The notes: generated by a model not told the origin, from the sequence alone. 43,924 nt of DNA from Rhizocola hellebori (GCF_016862955.1 NZ_BONY01000079.1:1-43924), one strand, 5' to 3'. Counted from the first letter of the stretch, positions 8,492-16,387 are shown. A program made the numbers and translations.

Positions 8492-9628
8492 TCAGGCCGA
8501 GCGAAGCGCCGCCAGCCGCGGCTCGCGGGACCGCGGCGAGTCGAGGCTGAAGCTGCGCGCGTCACCGAGCTCGTCGCGGATGAACGCGGTCGTGCGATCC
8601 AGCTCGGCGTTGAGGGCCTTGTCCGGCTTGCCGTCGAAGACCCAGCTGACGATCTGCTCGTGCTCGGGGTCGTACTGCCACAGACCGATCACCCGCCCCC
8701 GGTCGATGATCGGGTGGTCCGGCAGATCGGGCATGTTGAGCAAGCTGTGCTTGTCGCCCGGCACGGTGACATCGACGTCGACGAGCGAGTGATGATCGCG
8801 GCGCAACAGGATGAGCGCGTCGATCCCGGCGAGCAGGTTGTAGACCGGCTTACGCGGCGCCTGGTATGCCTCGTACTCCGCGACCTGAGCCCGTGGCAGG
8901 AACAGCCCGTCCACCTCGACCAGCTCGGGCAGGCAGGTCTTGGCCTGGCCCGCGCTGAACGCGCTGAACCAGCGCAGGTGCCCGACCGAGGCCGGGCCGA
9001 TCCAGTCGAAGTAGAGCCGGGCCAGCTCCGCGGCGGCATCGCCGTCGAAGGTGGGCGGATCCCACCGGGTGTACGAGTACCGCTGCTGATCGAGGCGGCC
9101 GTTGCTCGGTACCCGTCTAATCTGGCCCTTGGCCTGTAAGAGCCCGAGCGCGGCCGGCAGGGTGGTGCTCTGGCCCTTCTTCTTGCCCTCCTCGCCGAGG
9201 CTGCGGACCTTGTCGCCGACTGCCGCCTTGAGCTGGGCCGGATCGAGCGAACCGTTGTCCGGCAGCACTTCCAGCACCGCCTGGCACAGCTGCTCGATCT
9301 CTGTGCGGGGCACCCCGAGCTTCTCCAGAACCCGCAGATCGGCTTCGGGCGCACCACGGCCCACGGTCAGGCCGAGCCCGAAGTGCTCGTGCGGCAGGAC
9401 GTAGGTACAGCCACGCGCCGAGGGCAGCTCGTAGATCTGTAGTGCTTCGACGGCTTTGTCGGCCTGTGCCCGCGATGTGCCGGCACGGGCGAACAGTGAC
9501 AGATAAGGGTTTGCCCCACCGACCGAACGAGCCCAACCCGTCTTGGCGAGGACGGCCGCCGGATCGGCTCCTCGTAGCGAGCCGTCGAGTCCCTGGCGGT
9601 GCCACCACCAGGCACGGAGATCCGTCAT
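8492..9628 (-). CDS. AlkZ-like winged-helix (HTH_42) protein
   Basis: A 378-residue protein of the HTH_42 family, which includes the AlkZ and YcaQ DNA glycosylases that unhook alkylated bases and interstrand crosslinks. Family segments are visible: an N-terminal WWWHRQGLDG, a SLFARAGTSRAQADKAVEAL helix region, GCTYVLPHEH, a winged-helix segment ASVGHLRWFSAFSAG around residue 210, and a C-terminal DRGRVIGLWQYDPEHEQIVSW sheet. Length is normal for the family. The catalytic Gln-x-Gln/Asp motif normally near the N-terminus is not evident; the matching place reads TGWARSVGGANPYL. It may therefore bind DNA without glycosylase activity. It is divergent from the NUDIX gene across 60 bases. Confidence 0.82.
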   Translation of the reverse strand: MTDLRAWWWHRQGLDGSLRGADPAAVLAKTGWARSVGGANPYLSLFARAGTSRAQADKAVEALQIYELPSARGCTYVLPHEHFGLGLTVGRGAPEADLRVLEKLGVPRTEIEQLCQAVLEVLPDNGSLDPAQLKAAVGDKVRSLGEEGKKKGQSTTLPAALGLLQAKGQIRRVPSNGRLDQQRYSYTRWDPPTFDGDAAAELARLYFDWIGPASVGHLRWFSAFSAGQAKTCLPELVEVDGLFLPRAQVAEYEAYQAPRKPVYNLLAGIDALILLRRDHHSLVDVDVTVPGDKHSLLNMPDLPDHPIIDRGRVIGLWQYDPEHEQIVSWVFDGKPDKALNAELDRTTAFIRDELGDARSFSLDSPRSREPRLAALRSA

Positions 9629-9688
9629 GTGCTAACAGTAGGTGCCCGCTCTGGTCGCCGCTGGTTAAACGTGGCAGGCTTTTGCCTC

Positions 9689-10114
9689 ATGACACTGGCT
9701 CGGCAGGTGCAGCGGGTGTCGGCCTGCGGGCTCGCCCGTGACGGCGACGCGGTGTTGCTCGTTCAGATAGGCCGGAGCGCCTATGGCGAAGCGGGCAAAT
9801 GGATGCTGCCCGGCGGCGGCATCGAACACGGCGAGGACCCCCGCGAGGCGGTGGCCCGCGCCTTCACCGAGCAGATCGGCCTGACCGTTCAGGTCGATGA
9901 GCTGCTCGAAGTCGCGTCCGATTACCGTCACCTGCCCGGTGGCATCGACTTCCACGGCATCTTCATCGTCTACGGCGTCACCGTCACCGCGGGCGAGCTA
10001 AGGCCCGAGCCCGACGGTGCGGTGCTAGCCCCAACCTGGGTAAAACCGTCCGAAGTGGACGGTTTCCCCATCGTCGATCCGATCAAGGCCGTGCTGGCCA
10101 GCCGTCACAGGTAG
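9689..10114 (+). CDS. NUDIX-domain protein with degenerate Nudix box
   Basis: A 141-residue single-domain NUDIX protein, starting at the ATG of MTLARQVQRVSACG (a longer in-frame start has no support). The fold is recognisable from GKWMLPGGGIEHGEDPREAV. The Nudix box GX5EX7REUXEEXGU reads here with RAFTEQIGL, so the first Glu of REUXEE is Ala and the last is Gln, leaving one of three metal-binding acids. Hydrolysis of nucleoside-diphosphate derivatives may be weakened or lost. It lies divergently from the AlkZ-like gene and overlaps the convergent AAA ATPase gene by ten bases. Fold confident; activity and substrate unknown. Confidence 0.85.
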   Translation: MTLARQVQRVSACGLARDGDAVLLVQIGRSAYGEAGKWMLPGGGIEHGEDPREAVARAFTEQIGLTVQVDELLEVASDYRHLPGGIDFHGIFIVYGVTVTAGELRPEPDGAVLAPTWVKPSEVDGFPIVDPIKAVLASRHR

Positions 10115-11217
10115 TGCCCCACGCGCGGCTCCGGCGCGACCCGTACCAGGCCGGTCTCGCCGCGCTGCAACGCGAACAGCTCCGCCAGCGTCGCGCCCTG
10201 CGAGCCGATCCCGGCCGAGCTGCCCAGCCACGCGCTGGCCTCAGCGAACGGCAGCGGACCCACCTCGATCTGGGCCAGGCACCGGCCGGGCCGCACCACG
10301 GCCGGGTGCAAGCTCGCCAGCGGCTCGTTGGTGGTCAGCCCGACCAGCACCGAGCGCCCCTGCGCGAGCAGCCCGTCGGTGAGGTTGAGCAGGCGCGACA
10401 GCGACTGGCCGCTGGACTGCTTGGCCGACGCCGAGATCAGCTCGTCGCAGTCCTCCACGATCAGCAGACGCCACTTGCGCTTGTTCTCGTCGTCGAAACC
10501 GAGGGCCACCTGCATCAGGTAGCTCGTGCTGGCGAACAGGCTCTCCGGGTCGAGCACGCAGTCGACCTGACACCAGTCGGACCAGGCCTGCGCGAGCGCA
10601 CGCAGCGCCGTGGTCTTGCCGGTGCCGGGCGCGCCGTGAAGCAGCAGCAGCCGCCCCGGCATGGTCTCCGGCTTGACCTCGAGCAGCTTGTCGATGGAAG
10701 CGGCCACGTCGCTGGCATAGTTGCGGCGCAGCTGCTCCCAGCTCTGGGTCGTGATGCGACGGTTGTCCCGGCGCGGACCGTGGCCGGTCATGTGCCAGAA
10801 CCCCATCTCCACAATGTCCTTGGCCGGTTTGCGGCTGTCCTTGGCGTTGCGGGTCGCCTCTTTGAGGATCCGGGTGGCCAGCTCGTCGCTGGTGGCCGTG
10901 ACCGTGACCTCGGCGCTGTCGCCCTGCCAGCGCACCGCGCGCAAGGTCCAGCCCTCGCCGCAGACCAGGTGGCTGCGCACACCGTTGTCGGTGGCGACGC
11001 GCTGCAGCTGGCCTTCCGCGGGCATGAGCGAGGCGGTTTTGAGCACCTTCGCCAACCGCTTCGTCTGGGCGAAGGGCTGCTCCCCCGTGGTGAAGGCAGA
11101 CAGGATCAGCGCATCGAGGACGTCCCGAGGGGTATCGGAGTCATCGATCGCGACGCTGAACGGCAGCTGCGGGTTACGCACCAGATGATGATCGCTTAAT
11201 CGCTGCGGATCAACCAC
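10105..11217 (-). CDS. DUF5925-domain AAA ATPase
   Basis: A 370-residue protein. The N-terminal half (about 1-150) matches the DUF5925 type seen in actinobacterial ATPases (paired beta strands, ...GWTLRAVRWQGDSAEVTVTAT). The C-terminal half is a AAA core with Walker A GAPGTGKTT (195-203) and Walker B LLIVEDCDE (251-259), followed by a sensor-like LVGLTTNEPL and an arginine-containing HPAVVRPGRC. It is probably an ATP-driven remodeller of an unknown client. GTG start overlapping the stop of the ArsR-type gene by eight bases, so the pair is likely co-translated and functionally linked. Confidence 0.85.
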   Translation of the reverse strand: MVDPQRLSDHHLVRNPQLPFSVAIDDSDTPRDVLDALILSAFTTGEQPFAQTKRLAKVLKTASLMPAEGQLQRVATDNGVRSHLVCGEGWTLRAVRWQGDSAEVTVTATSDELATRILKEATRNAKDSRKPAKDIVEMGFWHMTGHGPRRDNRRITTQSWEQLRRNYASDVAASIDKLLEVKPETMPGRLLLLHGAPGTGKTTALRALAQAWSDWCQVDCVLDPESLFASTSYLMQVALGFDDENKRKWRLLIVEDCDELISASAKQSSGQSLSRLLNLTDGLLAQGRSVLVGLTTNEPLASLHPAVVRPGRCLAQIEVGPLPFAEASAWLGSSAGIGSQGATLAELFALQRGETGLVRVAPEPRVGHYL

Positions 11218-11914
11218 CGGTTTTCGTGACGGCGATATCGATGCCCAGCAGGTCGTGGAAGGCCTGGGCGCCGGTCGCGGTGACCTTCACGGCGCGTCCA
11301 CTGCCGACCTTCTGCACCCATTTGCGTTTCAGCACATGCTCACAGAACGCGGCGCCGCTGGCGCCGGCGAGGTGGAACCGGCGCTCTGTCCAGTCCAGAC
11401 AGGGCCGGACCAGTGGCCGTCTTCCGCCCCGGATCGCCTCCACATCGATGCCCAGCTCGCCGAGCCAGGTCACGCCCGGACCCGTCAACGCGAACCCGGA
11501 GTCGGTGACCAGCCCGCGGCGGGTCATCGCGTCGGCGATCTCGACGCCGAGCTTGCCGGCCAGGTGGTCGTAGCAGGTGCGCGCCTTGGACAGCGCGTTG
11601 GCCTGCACGGACTCCTTGAGTGAACGTGGCACATCGACCACGTTGACATGCGCGGCGATGTCTTCAAGCAGACCGGCGATGGTCGCGTCGGCGATGCGCA
11701 GGTAGCGATGGCGGCCCTGATGTTCGTCCGCCAGGATTCCCCCTCTGACCAGCTGGGTCAGGTGGGCGCTGGCCGTCGAGGGCGCGACACCGGCGTGCTT
11801 GGCCAGCTCGCCTGCCGTCCACGCACGACCGTCTAGGAGGGCGAGGCACATCGCTGCCCGGGTCTGATCGGCGATCAAACCCGCGAACTGCGCCAGAGCC
11901 GATGGGGCGGACAC
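11210..11914 (-). CDS. ArsR-type winged-helix regulator with C-terminal extension
   Basis: About 234 residues from a GTG start (an upstream in-frame TTG at 11950 is possible but lacks a ribosome site). Residues 1-90 form an ArsR winged helix: LADQTRAAMCLALLDGRAWTA, recognition helix VAPSTASAHLTQLVRGG, wing DEHQGRHRYLRI. The remaining 140 residues form a larger effector or dimerisation region containing CYDHLAGKLGVEIADAM and a second helical segment. No classical metal-binding CxC motif is visible in the wing or helix 3, so a metal ligand is not supported. It precedes and overlaps the DUF5925 ATPase and is divergent from the P450-like gene, which it may repress. Confidence 0.82.
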   Translation of the reverse strand: MSAPSALAQFAGLIADQTRAAMCLALLDGRAWTAGELAKHAGVAPSTASAHLTQLVRGGILADEHQGRHRYLRIADATIAGLLEDIAAHVNVVDVPRSLKESVQANALSKARTCYDHLAGKLGVEIADAMTRRGLVTDSGFALTGPGVTWLGELGIDVEAIRGGRRPLVRPCLDWTERRFHLAGASGAAFCEHVLKRKWVQKVGSGRAVKVTATGAQAFHDLLGIDIAVTKTGG

Positions 11915-11978
11915 GCCTACATGGTTGCTCAGCGATATTGCGGCGGTCAACGAAACATTCGGGATTTATTTTCTCCTC

Positions 11979-12734
11979 ATGCAGCTGACCGACATGGCCG
12001 CAGTTCAGGCCGCATTCGCCAACGAGAAACTCTTTCCGCCCCCGGCCGCGCCGGGCGCCGTCTACTGGCTTCGATCCCGGGTCGCCCGCTTCAGCCACGG
12101 CCCCGAGCACGCCCACCGCCGCGCGCTGGCGGTCGCCGAGATCGCCCGGGTCGACCCTTCCCACGCTGCGCGTCTGGCCGTTTCCCGGATCGCCGCCGGG
12201 GACTCGGTTCGTCAGGCGATCATCAAGGCTTTTTCCCTGGTACCCGACAAATGCGTGGATTTGATCATCGATGTCGCCCCTTCCTACTTCGATCCTTCCC
12301 GCCCGACGCAGTCGCTGGAACCGCTGCTGGACCTCCTCGGCCGCGACGAAGCCACCGCCGCCAGGATCGGCGTGCTGGTGCAGGCGTGCGAGGCCACCGC
12401 AGCGCTGGTCGACAACGACCTGGTGCCACCGGCCCGCACCACCAAGCGCGTCGCCCCCGACGGCACGCTGATCACCCTCGACCTCTCCGAGCTGCCCTTC
12501 GGCGCCCCACCCCGCGAGTGCCCCGGCAAGGACCTCGCCCTAACGATCGCCTCAGCCATCGTCGAGGCCCGCCGCGACGCCGCCCCCAACACACCCGCCG
12601 CAGGCGACGCCGCCACGCCCGCCGCAGGCGACGCCGCGATTTCGGGGAAATCGTCCCCTAGTTTCGCCATGATGCCGCGTTTTCCCCGAAATCGCGATGA
12701 TCAAGGATCGGGTCACGCCGGAGGCACACTGTGA
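11979..12734 (+). CDS. Shrunken cytochrome P450-like protein
   Basis: A 251-residue protein that reads like a P450 with its middle removed. It keeps a C-helix-like WLRSR (W30-x3-R34) plus GPEHAHRR, an I-helix-like segment LVQACEATAALVDNDL (about 133-148), and a heme-thiolate loop FGAPPRECPG (174-183, Cys181) followed by a KDLALTIASAIVEA L-helix. Full bacterial P450s are about 400 residues and carry an ExxR K-helix between the I helix and the Cys loop; here only about 25 residues separate them and no ExxR is seen. The fourth position of the Cys loop is Pro instead of Gly. The C-terminal 50 residues are low complexity and run through an inverted repeat. The stop overlaps the next gene as GTGA. 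Homology is inferred from motifs; heme binding is unproven. Confidence 0.6.
   Translation: MQLTDMAAVQAAFANEKLFPPPAAPGAVYWLRSRVARFSHGPEHAHRRALAVAEIARVDPSHAARLAVSRIAAGDSVRQAIIKAFSLVPDKCVDLIIDVAPSYFDPSRPTQSLEPLLDLLGRDEATAARIGVLVQACEATAALVDNDLVPPARTTKRVAPDGTLITLDLSELPFGAPPRECPGKDLALTIASAIVEARRDAAPNTPAAGDAATPAAGDAAISGKSSPSFAMMPRFPRNRDDQGSGHAGGTL
12636..12695. repeat. 15-base perfect inverted repeat inside the 3' end of the P450-like gene
   Basis: Arms GCGATTTCGGGGAAA (12636-12650) and its exact reverse complement (12681-12695) flank a 30-base spacer; a smaller alternative stem (GGGGA/TCCCC) nests on the left arm. It lies in the coding frame of the P450-like tail, 35 bases before the next start. 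It could be a dispersed palindromic element that landed in the gene, or an RNA structure affecting coupling. Confidence 0.8.
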
Positions 12735-13495
12735 GCTTCGCTGACCCACCCGCGGCGGAGGCCGCCGTGAGTTTTGCTGAGCTGCATCGGCGGGGGGAGC
12801 CGCTGGTGTTGCCCAATGCCTGGGATCACGCCTCGGCGGCGCTGTTCGCGCAGCACTTCCCCGCCATCGGCACGACCAGTCTTGGGGTGGCCGCGGCACA
12901 CGGCGTGCCCGATGGGGGCGGGCTGACGCCCACTCTCGACCTCGTGCGGCGCATCGCGCACCTCCCCTGCATGATCAGCGTCGACATCGAGACCGGCCCG
13001 GTGGCCCTGATCCCCTACCTCGCGCAGCTCGGGGTGGTGGGCGTCAACATCGAAGACGAGCTGGGCCCGATCGGGCCGGTCGCCGACAAGATCACCGCGA
13101 TCAAGACGATGGCCCCGGGCATCTTCGTCAACGCGAGGACCGACACCCACTGGCTCGGCGCGGACCAGCAGTCCACGATCCCGCGGCTGCGCGCCTACCT
13201 CGACGCGGGCGCGGACGGCATTTTCGTGCCCGGGCTGACCTCGCGCAGCGCGATCTCCGAGCTGATCGACACCTTCGACGCGCCGCTCAACGTGCTCTAC
13301 ACGCCGCAAGGCCCGACTCTGCCGGAATTGGCCGCGCTCGGCGTCGCACGGGTCAGCATGGGCTCCGCGCTGTTCCGTGCCGCCCTGCAAGCCGCCCTAG
13401 ATCAAATCCTGTCGATCTCGGGTCGGCCAGGCGCTCAGATGTTGAACTACGCTCGGATTCAGTCTCTCGCTCTAGGTCAGTTCATGGCAGAGTAG
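12731..13495 (+). CDS. Isocitrate lyase/PEP mutase-family protein
   Basis: A 254-residue member of the PEP mutase/isocitrate lyase superfamily (PF13714 type). The TIM-barrel motifs are present: PNAWDHASAALF, GTTSLGVAAAHGVPDGG, ISVDIETG, VNIEDELG (Mg2+-side acids) and FVNARTDTHWLG. These enzymes form or break C-C or P-C bonds next to an oxyacid; sequence alone does not give the substrate, and the lack of a KKCGH-type loop argues against true isocitrate lyase. Two start cassettes exist: GTG at 12731 (overlapping the P450-like stop) and GTG at 12767, each with a GGAGG site. The first is used here because it is coupled. Confidence 0.85.
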   Translation: MSFADPPAAEAAVSFAELHRRGEPLVLPNAWDHASAALFAQHFPAIGTTSLGVAAAHGVPDGGGLTPTLDLVRRIAHLPCMISVDIETGPVALIPYLAQLGVVGVNIEDELGPIGPVADKITAIKTMAPGIFVNARTDTHWLGADQQSTIPRLRAYLDAGADGIFVPGLTSRSAISELIDTFDAPLNVLYTPQGPTLPELAALGVARVSMGSALFRAALQAALDQILSISGRPGAQMLNYARIQSLALGQFMAE

Positions 13496-13500
13496 TGGGT

Positions 13501-14037
13501 ATGGCGCACTCCCATCCTTCAGGCGATCCGGCCTGCGCGATGGCACACGGCGAGCTGCCTGCCGACGCAGAGCCTCGCACCCTAGTCACCGTCTTCATGA
13601 GCCCGGTCAGCGACTACTTGCTCCACTTTGGACGCGACCTGGGCTTCAAGACCGTCCTGCTGGAGCCCGATTCCGAACGCCTCGCGTGGGGCGAGTGGCG
13701 CAACGCCGACGAGGTGGCCACCATCCCCCGCGACGACTTCATCGACCGGTACACCGACATCGTGGTCACCGACCACGACCGGCCCGAGCTCGGCAAGACG
13801 ATCGACTCCCTGCTGCGCATGCAGTACAGGTGGATCGGGGTCATGGGAAGTAAACGCCATGCCGCGCCGCATGTCGACGCCCTGCGAGCGCTGCGCGTGC
13901 CGGAGTACGCCATCGCCCGGGTGCATCGGCCCATCGGCCTCAACATCGGCTCCAAGACCCCGGCCGAGATCGCCATCTCGGTGCTCGCGGGGCTTATCGC
14001 CGACCGCAACCGGCGTCCCGGCGGCCACACTTTTTAG
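13501..14037 (+). CDS. XdhC-like Rossmann-domain protein
   Basis: A 178-residue protein (an in-frame GTG two codons upstream overlaps the previous stop by one base). It matches the C-terminal Rossmann domain of XdhC/CoxI proteins: VLLEPDSERLAWGEWRNADEV, VVTDHDRPEL, IGVMGSKRHAAPH and the near-invariant RPIGLNIGSKTPAEIAISVLAGLIADR. XdhC proteins bind and deliver molybdenum cofactor to xanthine dehydrogenase-type enzymes. No molybdo-enzyme or CoxI-type N-terminal domain is encoded here, so the partner must lie elsewhere. Its stop overlaps the stop of the convergent esterase gene in the tetramer TTAG. Confidence 0.88.
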   Translation: MAHSHPSGDPACAMAHGELPADAEPRTLVTVFMSPVSDYLLHFGRDLGFKTVLLEPDSERLAWGEWRNADEVATIPRDDFIDRYTDIVVTDHDRPELGKTIDSLLRMQYRWIGVMGSKRHAAPHVDALRALRVPEYAIARVHRPIGLNIGSKTPAEIAISVLAGLIADRNRRPGGHTF

Positions 14038-15242
14038 GCGCTCTTGAGAAAGATGAGCGCGTCTGTCCGGTCCAGGTGTGCTGGGTCGAGCGGAAAGTAG
14101 CCGTTGCTGGAGCTGTTGTCGGTGCGCGGCGTCAGCCTGTCCCGTGCCGCCCCCAGAGCGCCGGCCAAGCGCCTGCTGGAAAAGGCGTAGCGGCTCGCCG
14201 GAAGCTGCGACAGCATGCCCTCCAGGGTGTCCGGCGGCGGCTCGGCGAGCCCAAGGCCCGTTGCTGTTCCCAGCGCTGTGGCGGCGAACGCGTACTGCCC
14301 GTCGAGCTGCGCGTCGACGATCGCGCCGGCGCTCCACCACCGCAGCAGCTGGCCGCCCAGGTTCCAGGTGCTCTCCTCGCGCTGCAGATGCCGGTTGTGC
14401 GCGAACACCAGCGTAGGTCCGCGCTGCGCCTGGCTGCGGACGATGGCCAGCAGGTTGTCGGCCATCATCGCGTCGCGCAGACCCATCAGGCGCGGCACCC
14501 TGGCCGGCGAGGTGTCGGCCATCCCCGCGTGGTAGCGCAGCAACCCGGCCGCCGTGCGCCCGTAAAGGTGCGCCCGGTGCCAATCGTCTACAGAGGTGGC
14601 CGCCACCAGCTCGGGCGCGCGCGCCAGCAGCTCTGCCTCCAGATCGTCGGCGATCACCCGCAGCTGAGCCACCTCGGGGCGGCCGCCGACCGACTGGGTC
14701 GGGTCCATGGTCGCGCCGGGGTTGGTCCAGCCGTCGTCGTCGCCGAGGAGATCGTCGATCAGAGCCGCGGAAACCCGGTCGGCCTCAAGGTAACCGTGCA
14801 GCGCGGTGAGCACGCCTCGGGGGCTGGCGGCCCCGGCCATCTCCAGCGGCGCGTCGAACCCGAAGAACCGCAGCCGGTCGGCCGCGGGACAGTTGCGGTT
14901 GTACTGCCGCATCCACGAGACCAGCTCGCGGTTGGCGGCGCTGGCACCGAAGCCGTGGCTGAACCCGCGGGCCATCACCTCTTCCAGCGAACCGGCGCCC
15001 CGTGTCACGTAGTCGTCGACCAGGCCCCCGGCCACCGCGTCGCTTTCGATCGCGATAGACCTGTACCCCTCGCGCTCCACCAGGTGACGCCACAACTGGT
15101 TGCGCAGCTCGGGAAAGGCCTCCACGCCGTGGGTCGGCTCGCCGAGCCCGAGCAGCCTGGGCGGTCTGCTCAACGATCCGATCAGCGCCGCGAACGCGTC
15201 ATCGCGGTCGGTGAGGGTCCAGCCCGCGTCCTGCCACGTCAT
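14034..15242 (-). CDS. Erythromycin-esterase-family protein
   Basis: A 402-residue protein of the erythromycin esterase (Ere) family. The start is the ATG of MTWQDAGWTLTDRDDAF, which overlaps the thiolase stop as ATGA. Family motifs are present: LGLGEPTHGVEAF near residue 32 (catalytic-type Glu and His), SIAIESDAVAGG around 62-75, and FAHNRHLQREES near residue 280. Characterised Ere enzymes hydrolyse the macrolide lactone, but most family members are uncharacterised and resistance should not be assumed. Translational coupling to a thiolase is unusual and hints at an acyl or lactone metabolite as substrate. Confidence 0.85.
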   Translation of the reverse strand: MTWQDAGWTLTDRDDAFAALIGSLSRPPRLLGLGEPTHGVEAFPELRNQLWRHLVEREGYRSIAIESDAVAGGLVDDYVTRGAGSLEEVMARGFSHGFGASAANRELVSWMRQYNRNCPAADRLRFFGFDAPLEMAGAASPRGVLTALHGYLEADRVSAALIDDLLGDDDGWTNPGATMDPTQSVGGRPEVAQLRVIADDLEAELLARAPELVAATSVDDWHRAHLYGRTAAGLLRYHAGMADTSPARVPRLMGLRDAMMADNLLAIVRSQAQRGPTLVFAHNRHLQREESTWNLGGQLLRWWSAGAIVDAQLDGQYAFAATALGTATGLGLAEPPPDTLEGMLSQLPASRYAFSSRRLAGALGAARDRLTPRTDNSSSNGYFPLDPAHLDRTDALIFLKSA

Positions 15243-16387
15243 GCGATGACCTCCAAGATGGTGGCGTTGGCCATGCCCCCGCCTTCGCACATGGTCTGCA
15301 GACCGTAGCGGATCCCGTTGTCCCGCTGGTAATACAGCATGCTCGTCATCAGGCGAGCGCCGGTCGCGCCCAGCGGATGGCCCAGCGCGATGGCGCCCCC
15401 GCGCGGGTTGAGCCGCTCCGGCGCCGCGCCGGTCTCTTTGAGCCAAGCCAGCGGGACAGGGGCGAACGCCTCGTTGACCTCGAAGACTCCAATGTCCGAA
15501 ATGGACAGACCGGCCTTGGCGAGCGCCTTGGCCGTGGCCGGAATCGGGGCGGTCAGCATGATGACCGGGTCGTCACCGGCCACCACCGCGGTGTGGATGC
15601 GCGCCAGCGGGGTCAGCCCTTGCTGCGCCGCGAATTCGGAGGTGGTGATCGCCAAAGCGGCCGCACCATCGGAGATCTGCGAAGCCGACCCGGCCGTGAC
15701 CACACCGTCGGGCCTGAACGGAGTGGGCAGCGAGCCCAGCTTGGCGAGGGTGGTGTCACGCCGGATGCCCTCGTCGGCAAGCACTCCCGCGTAGGGCGCC
15801 AGCTCGGCCTCGAATGAGGCGGCCGCCGCCTTCTCGTGGCTGGCCAGCGAATATTCGTCGAGCTGGCCACGGCTCAACCCCCACCGGGACGCCATCATCT
15901 CCGCCCCCACGCCCTGGCTGAACGGGATCTGGTCGTGCGCCGCGAAGCCCTCCTCATCGCGATAGCGCTCCCGAACCCGCTCGCCGTAAGGCATCTTGTC
16001 CTGGGCGCTGGATCCCATCGGCACCCGGCTCATCACCTCGACGCCGCCCGCCACCACCAGATCGGCCTGACCCGACAGCACGGTGGCCGCCGCGAAGTGG
16101 ACGGCCTGCTGTGACGAGCCGCACTGACGATCGAGCGTGGTGCCCGGCACCGAGGCCGGCCAACCCGCCGCGAGCACCACATTGCGGCCCACATTCCAGG
16201 ACTGCTCGCCGCTCTGCGACACACAGCCGAAGATCACATCATCGACCTGCGCGGGATCAAACCCGGCCCGCCGCGCCAGCGCCTGGAGGATATGCCCGCC
16301 CAGGTCAACCGGATGCACCTGGGCGAATCCGCCATTGCGCTTTCCCACCGGGGTCCGGACAGCTCCCACGATCACCGCGTCACGCAT
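15239..16387 (-). CDS. Acetyl-CoA acetyltransferase / thiolase
   Basis: A 382-residue thiolase, starting at the ATG of MRDAVIVGAVRTPVGK. All catalytic segments are intact: nucleophile Cys in LDRQCGSSQQAVH (about residue 90), a VFEVNEAFAPVPLAW segment, His in NPRGGAIALGHPLGATGAR (about 340) and the second Cys in MCEGGGMANATI near the C-terminus. It condenses or cleaves beta-ketoacyl-CoA; the sequence resembles the degradative FadA-like group more than AtoB, but that is a weak call. It is the first gene of a pair coupled to the Ere-family gene and is divergent from the PH-domain gene, whose start is only 37 bases away. Confidence 0.92.
   Translation of the reverse strand: MRDAVIVGAVRTPVGKRNGGFAQVHPVDLGGHILQALARRAGFDPAQVDDVIFGCVSQSGEQSWNVGRNVVLAAGWPASVPGTTLDRQCGSSQQAVHFAAATVLSGQADLVVAGGVEVMSRVPMGSSAQDKMPYGERVRERYRDEEGFAAHDQIPFSQGVGAEMMASRWGLSRGQLDEYSLASHEKAAAASFEAELAPYAGVLADEGIRRDTTLAKLGSLPTPFRPDGVVTAGSASQISDGAAALAITTSEFAAQQGLTPLARIHTAVVAGDDPVIMLTAPIPATAKALAKAGLSISDIGVFEVNEAFAPVPLAWLKETGAAPERLNPRGGAIALGHPLGATGARLMTSMLYYQRDNGIRYGLQTMCEGGGMANATILEVIA

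Noticed and set aside
12731-13495. True isocitrate lyase or 2-methylisocitrate lyase
   Set aside because: The protein is short and lacks the KKCGH-type catalytic loop; only superfamily membership is supported.
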